Origin: CAZIWX01 sp964543125
GTDB taxonomy: Bacteria; Fidelibacterota; UBA8477
NCBI GenBank assembly: GCA_964543125.1
Contig: CAZIWX010000095.1
Location: 1 to 9,225, forward strand
DNA: 9,225 nucleotides
Direction: 5' to 3'
Shown: one piece after another, positions 6,138-9,225 of the stretch
Layout of the letters: each line of letters starts with the position of its first letter
Position numbering within the stretch: position 1 is the stretch's first letter
Program-made: the position numbers and the translations under genes
Notes under the pieces: generated by a model
Databases searched by the model: none
Seen by the model: the letters and a program-made list of their open reading frames with translations, nothing else
Told to the model about the DNA's origin: nothing

Positions 6138-6164
6138 GGATTAGGCTATTTTTTCCGGTTGGGA

Positions 6165-8432
6165 TCAGAATGAAAAACCGGTCTCAATCGAAGTAGATGT
6201 AATGGTCTCATCCGGGTGATCAATGGCGCCGCTGCCATCCAGGTCGCGGTAAGTCTGACGGAAATCCCAGGTCAGCGTCACGCCACCGGCCAATTCAGCC
6301 GTAACCCGGTAGCCCATGAGCGTGCCCTCGCTCTTGATGTTGAACGGGTCGGCCACATTCATACGGGTGAGATAGGCCCGGGCATCTTTGACTTTAGGAA
6401 TGATTCCGGGTGACAGGGCAATATCGCCGTAAATGCCTCTTACCGGATCGGCGCTACCCTGGCGCATATCCTGATAAGCGCCGCTGACAGTGACGATGTT
6501 CAGTACACTTATCCCCAGGCTTCCGAAAATGCCCTTCAGCGGATCGCTGGAGAACAGTTTTTCATAGCGCGTGACGGGTAATAATCCATGACCCGGTACA
6601 TCTTCAAAGGAAACCCGTTCAATGTCGTAGTTTTGGTTGAAGAGATTGTAAACAAAGTCGCCACCGGTCATGCGCCATTCCAGTCCCAGGTTGACGATTT
6701 TGAAGATGTTGGCGCGGATTCCCGGCGCCGCCAGGCCCCAACCATACTTGGTTTTAAAACCAGCCGGCTGATCCTGAGTATAAACAGTATAGCTTTTTCC
6801 GGCATACTTACCGAATTCACCAAACACCATCAGATTCAACCAATTGTTACTCAGAACCGGATAACCCACATCGGCACTCATGGCGGTGATGGCGTGGGGA
6901 TTATCGTGGACATTGAACGGATCGGCCTTGAGGTAAGTGGAAGCAAACGCCGTTTCACCATTCGTGATCCACAGCGGATCATTATTGGCAATACCACTAC
7001 TTACAGGTGCGTTATCAGTATACCCATCGCCATTCCGGTCAGGATCGAGGGCATCCGGAATGCCGTCACCATCTGAATCCACATTCATCCTTGGATCGAC
7101 ATATTTCTGATCCGGTGTACCATCCACCAGATCGGGATAGCCGTCACCATCGGCATCTTTCAGACCCAGATACTGATTGTAATCGGTAATCGCGGTGGCG
7201 CCGAGGGTAAGTTTACCCAGGGAATAGGTAGCCCGCAAGCCGGCCAGGCCAAACCCGAAATTGGGCGTGTTGGTGATTTCCTTGAAATTGGCCACCATGG
7301 TTTCCAGGCCGATGGGACCAATTTTAACGCCCAGGTGAGCGCCGGTTTTCCGGATAGAGGGATATTCCATCATGTTGGAATAGCCGCTCATGAAAAGACC
7401 GTAGCCCAGAGTCACATTATCCAGTGAACCAACCCGGAGAAAGAAGGGATCACCCGGCTGGGCCCAGCGGATATAGAGAATTTTATCGATGAGATTTTTC
7501 GGTTTGGTCCATTGCTCCGTAAGGATATTGCCGTCCTGATCAATATAGAGAATCAGGTCCAGCCCCATACCGAATTTGCCGAAGGAAATGTCGGGCCGCA
7601 GGGCGATTTGGTTATACAGCTTACCATCAATGGTTACCGCGCCAAATCCGGCGTCCATGGCCAGATTGCCGCCAAATAACCCGCCACCCGCTTCTTCACC
7701 ACCGCTTTCCGCGGTTCCACCTTCGGGTGTACCGGCCGTGGGCATTCCGCCTGCGGTCGGCGTACCGGCTGTTTCGGACGTTTGAGTGGAATCACCGGCG
7801 GCCAAATTGCCGGTTCCCGGTGCGGGTGTCTGGCCGAATTCTTCTTCCGGATCTTCCGGTGTTTCACCTTCCATGGTCGGAGAGTTCAAAACACCACCCG
7901 TGCTGGTGGAGGTCACCGTTTCCCCGGCCTGGGCCGAAGTGATGGCGCCCGAAACGGTATTTTCAACATTTACAAAACCTTCCGTCACGACCACCCGGTC
8001 CGTGCCGTTCGGATCGGACAACGTCCAGAATTCAGTGCCTTTAACCGACGCTACCGAGGTGGGGGTTTGGACCTGAAAGCCCATTTGGGGTCCACCCTTA
8101 TACCGGCTTAACGCTTTGCCAAAGTCCAAATGTACCGTAAAAGTATTTCCCAGCACTTGTTCTTCCAGGCTCAAGGAGATTTCCGTGTTGGGGCGTAGTT
8201 TGACTTGACTTTTATCGTCCAGCAAAACCAAGACGGCATAACCCTCACCGACCTTCAGCTTATCATTCTGCTCCATAATCGTACCCATGGTAACACCAGG
8301 GGTAAAATCGGTTTCACCGGATTTGAGCAGAGCAACATCTCCGCTGACTTTGGTTATTACCGCCAGTTTGTCGGCAAAAACAAAGCTTAGCAACAAGCTG
8401 AAAGCTATTGTCGTTCGTAACATCCATTTCAT
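6165..8432 (-). CDS. FecR-domain protein fused to an outer-membrane beta-barrel with calcium-loop motifs
   Basis: The start chosen is ATG 8432, with GGAG (8445-8442) nine nt upstream; the ATG at 8447 overlaps that ribosome site and is rejected. The 755-residue product has a signal peptide (1-20, cleavage after FVFA), a FecR domain at about 25-165 with its core TPTSVASVKGTEFWTLSD (123-140), a Thr/Pro/Gly/Glu-rich linker at about 180-255 and a 500-residue C-terminal region. The latter looks like an outer-membrane barrel: alternating aromatic/Gly strands, a typical stretch FFLRVGSLDNVTLGYGLFMS, and a terminal Phe (ETGFSF). Within it are thrombospondin type 3-like loops, DADGDGYPDLVD (426-437) and VDSDGDGIPDALDPD (451-465), and an EF-hand-like DLDGSGAIDHPDE (730-742), probably in surface loops. 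FecR domains usually act in the periplasm in regulating TonB receptors; fused here to a barrel, the role is unknown. It is a monocistronic unit with its own terminator. Architecture is read from sequence; function is not assigned. Confidence 0.87.
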   Translation of the reverse strand: MKWMLRTTIAFSLLLSFVFADKLAVITKVSGDVALLKSGETDFTPGVTMGTIMEQNDKLKVGEGYAVLVLLDDKSQVKLRPNTEISLSLEEQVLGNTFTVHLDFGKALSRYKGGPQMGFQVQTPTSVASVKGTEFWTLSDPNGTDRVVVTEGFVNVENTVSGAITSAQAGETVTSTSTGGVLNSPTMEGETPEDPEEEFGQTPAPGTGNLAAGDSTQTSETAGTPTAGGMPTAGTPEGGTAESGGEEAGGGLFGGNLAMDAGFGAVTIDGKLYNQIALRPDISFGKFGMGLDLILYIDQDGNILTEQWTKPKNLIDKILYIRWAQPGDPFFLRVGSLDNVTLGYGLFMSGYSNMMEYPSIRKTGAHLGVKIGPIGLETMVANFKEITNTPNFGFGLAGLRATYSLGKLTLGATAITDYNQYLGLKDADGDGYPDLVDGTPDQKYVDPRMNVDSDGDGIPDALDPDRNGDGYTDNAPVSSGIANNDPLWITNGETAFASTYLKADPFNVHDNPHAITAMSADVGYPVLSNNWLNLMVFGEFGKYAGKSYTVYTQDQPAGFKTKYGWGLAAPGIRANIFKIVNLGLEWRMTGGDFVYNLFNQNYDIERVSFEDVPGHGLLPVTRYEKLFSSDPLKGIFGSLGISVLNIVTVSGAYQDMRQGSADPVRGIYGDIALSPGIIPKVKDARAYLTRMNVADPFNIKSEGTLMGYRVTAELAGGVTLTWDFRQTYRDLDGSGAIDHPDETITSTSIETGFSF
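7011..7157 (-). repeat. TSP3-like calcium-loop repeats within the barrel gene
   Basis: Two Asp-rich segments of the encoded protein (DADGDGYPDLVD; VDSDGDGIPDALDPD running into RNGDGYTDN) follow the DxDxDGxxDxxD spacing of thrombospondin type 3 repeats. At DNA level the plus strand carries CCGTCACCATC twice (7063-7073 and 7141-7151), 78 bp apart, or 26 codons. This family of loops binds calcium; here they interrupt the predicted barrel and probably lie outside the cell. Confidence 0.7.
7725..7772 (-). repeat. short PTAG-type repeat in the low-complexity linker
   Basis: The linker between the FecR and barrel domains repeats (P)TAG: TAGTP, TAGGMP, TAGTP, followed by a Gly/Glu-rich stretch. It looks like a flexible spacer, and such DNA is prone to length change by slippage. 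Confidence 0.6.
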
Positions 8433-8676
8433 AATAGTGTGCTCCATATTTTTTTAAAAAGGTTCTCTTCCCGGGTTGCTCCAACCTGTTTCAGGTGATG
8501 GCATTATTTGGGGTTGACTGACAAAATCTAATTCAAACAACATTTATTACTCATTTAGATTTTCCAGTATGAAAGCTACGGTTGGGTTGAATTATTTCAA
8601 ACACAATCCGACAACATCATTTCAACCCGTTATCGAAATGGTGCTATCATTTATGTAAAAAGCCTGATTGACTGAT
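8433..8676 (-). promoter_or_regulatory. leader and promoter region of the FecR-barrel gene
   Basis: This 244-bp gap contains several dyads. TTGAA-N4-TTCAA (8587-8600) lies inside a wider inverted repeat GGGTTGAA (8584-8591)/TTCAACCC (8621-8628), suggesting an operator. Nearer the gene, GGTTG/CAACC (8474-8486) and ACCTG/CAGGT (8484-8496) overlap and cannot form together. A further AGGTT/AACCT pairing ends at a T-run (8460-8456, minus strand), as in an attenuator. No clear -35/-10 pair was found. The Shine-Dalgarno of the gene is GGAG at 8445-8442. Confidence 0.45.
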
Positions 8677-8685
8677 TCAGTCTTT
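8657..8685 (-). terminator. weak terminator overlapping the CcmH-like stop codon
   Basis: On the minus strand AAAG-A-CTGA (8685-8677) pairs with TCAG-G-CTTT (8667-8659), with one A/G mismatch and a 9-nt loop, followed by two more T. The stem includes the stop codon. It is A+T-rich and short, so termination strength is doubtful. Confidence 0.35.
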
Positions 8686-9207
8686 GTCCAGGGCTTTTAG
8701 TTCTTTCTCCACCTTTGCCAAAATTTTCCGGTTGCCTTCGTCTTTTGCCGTTGGAACCCGGGGTAACCGGGCCGCATTTACACGGCTGCCCAGTAATATT
8801 TTCAGGGTAAACCACAACACGGCCGCACCGATGACGGCAAAAACAACCACCATCCAGTAACTCACCTGACCAACAAATTCATCTGACTTGGGAGCTGCCA
8901 GGATGCGATTTCCGTAGGGCATTCCGGTGCGAGGATCAATTTTATGGCGGAAGTAGTCCAGAATCTGGTTATCCGACTGGCCCTGGAGTACCAATTGGCG
9001 AATCTCAAGACGTTCTTCCTCGGTGTAATCATTGCGATTGTGAGAATGCAAAGGCCCACCAAAGCAGCAAGCGGCCATGATCTGTTTTTCCATATTGATG
9101 GTTTGCTCTTTTTGAGCAGGGTTCATCTGATTGTCCAACTTGGTGATCTCATCGGCTGAAAGCGTGAAGACCAGTAGAAAACTAAAAAGGAGTGTAATGA
9201 CTTTCAT
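8677..9207 (-). CDS. ccmH: CcmH/NrfF-like cytochrome c maturation protein with CC motif
   Basis: The 176-residue product has a signal peptide (about 1-18, FTLSA|DE), a periplasmic helical domain at about 30-110, one membrane segment (about 117-139) and a basic/coiled cytoplasmic tail (about 140-176). The domain matches CcmH/CycL/NrfF: MEKQIMAACCFGGPLHSH (39-56), then EIRQLVLQGQSDNQILDYF (68-86) and GNRILAAP (99-106). CcmH normally carries a LRCxxC thiol-redox motif that reduces apocytochrome c or receives it for haem attachment. Here the cysteines are adjacent (Cys47-Cys48) with His54 and His56 following, a variant also known to me from other non-proteobacterial homologues. An insertion KIDPRTGMPYG (89-99) precedes the GNRILAAP stretch. 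No Shine-Dalgarno is visible; TATAAA lies 8 nt before the ATG. Other maturation genes, if adjacent, would be beyond the right edge. Family is fairly sure; precise redox role is not. Confidence 0.83.
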   Translation of the reverse strand: MKVITLLFSFLLVFTLSADEITKLDNQMNPAQKEQTINMEKQIMAACCFGGPLHSHNRNDYTEEERLEIRQLVLQGQSDNQILDYFRHKIDPRTGMPYGNRILAAPKSDEFVGQVSYWMVVVFAVIGAAVLWFTLKILLGSRVNAARLPRVPTAKDEGNRKILAKVEKELKALDKD

Positions 9208-9215
9208 GACGCTAA

Positions 9216-9221
9216 TTTATA
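9216..9221 (-). promoter_or_regulatory. possible -10 box of the CcmH-like gene
   Basis: The minus strand reads TATAAA at 9221-9216, 8 nt before ATG 9207. Transcription would begin at or next to the A of the ATG, fitting a leaderless mRNA and the lack of a Shine-Dalgarno sequence. The -35 region is outside the window, so this is tentative. Confidence 0.35.
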
Positions 9222-9225
9222 TCCC

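Noticed and set aside
6588..7076. 162-codon plus-strand open frame inside the barrel gene
   Set aside because: No family resemblance, no ribosome site, and fully antisense to a well-supported gene with signal peptide and domain motifs.
7011..7157. CRISPR-like repeat spacing
   Set aside because: Only two 11-bp identical stretches within coding DNA; explained by TSP3 protein repeats.
7576..8111. Several plus-strand open frames opposite the FecR domain and linker
   Set aside because: Pro/Ala-rich products mirror the Thr/Pro/Gly linker codons on the other strand; they look like shadows.
8433..8447. ATG 8447 as start of the FecR-barrel protein
   Set aside because: It has no ribosome site and overlaps the GGAG that serves ATG 8432, which also gives a better signal peptide.
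1..9225. High frequency of CCGG/TTCCGG words as a special uptake or restriction-avoidance signal
   Set aside because: They fall mostly in coding DNA and fit codon use (Pro CCG, Gly GGA/GGC); without genome counts there is no case.
1..9225. A dedicated defence or mobile system
   Set aside because: No nuclease, helicase, transposase, integrase, toxin pair, tRNA target or terminal repeats could be seen; all major genes have housekeeping or envelope relatives.

Overview
The window (about 9.2 kb, roughly half G+C) looks like chromosomal DNA of a Gram-negative, probably environmental bacterium. Evidence: a signal-peptide FecR/outer-membrane-barrel protein ending in Phe, several lipoproteins, a membrane-anchored CcmH-type cytochrome c maturation protein and a YibQ-type deacetylase. 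The mix resembles FCB-related lineages (Calditrichota, Neomarinimicrobiota, KSB1-like), but there is no rRNA or marker gene, so this placement is inference. No phage, IS, CRISPR, tRNA or rRNA was seen.

Layout, left to right. 1-326 (-): 5' part of a sugar-nucleotide reductase (RmlD/extended SDR), cut by the window edge. 452-2810 (-): a three-gene run transcribed as YibQ-type polysaccharide deacetylase, PdxJ-like protein, ComEB-type dCMP deaminase, ending in a terminator-like hairpin at about 405-431. 3070-4250 (-): two small tandem lipoproteins with NTF2-like character joined by an ATGA overlap. 4441-5004 (+): a PEBP/YbhB-family lipoprotein, the only plus-strand gene, divergent from the lipoprotein pair and convergent with the next gene. 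5016-6080 (-): PA0069-family radical SAM protein. 6165-8432 (-): FecR domain fused to an outer-membrane beta-barrel carrying calcium-loop motifs, with a strong intrinsic terminator. 8677-9207 (-): CcmH/NrfF-like protein.

The genes mostly concern the cell envelope (deacetylase, lipoproteins, barrel protein, cytochrome c maturation), with nucleotide metabolism (dCMP deaminase) and unassigned enzymes mixed in. The window does not form one recognisable pathway, and I do not see a convincing new defence or mobile system. The most unusual item is the PdxJ-like protein: its fold signature is clear, yet essentially every catalytic motif of pyridoxine 5'-phosphate synthase is replaced. Next are the FecR-barrel fusion with TSP3/EF-hand-like loops and a structured leader, a CcmH with a CC instead of a CxxC motif, and a PEBP gene with a well-placed internal start that could give a cytosolic form. 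Three genes lack a Shine-Dalgarno sequence and have a -10-like box 8-12 nt before the ATG, suggesting leaderless transcripts.
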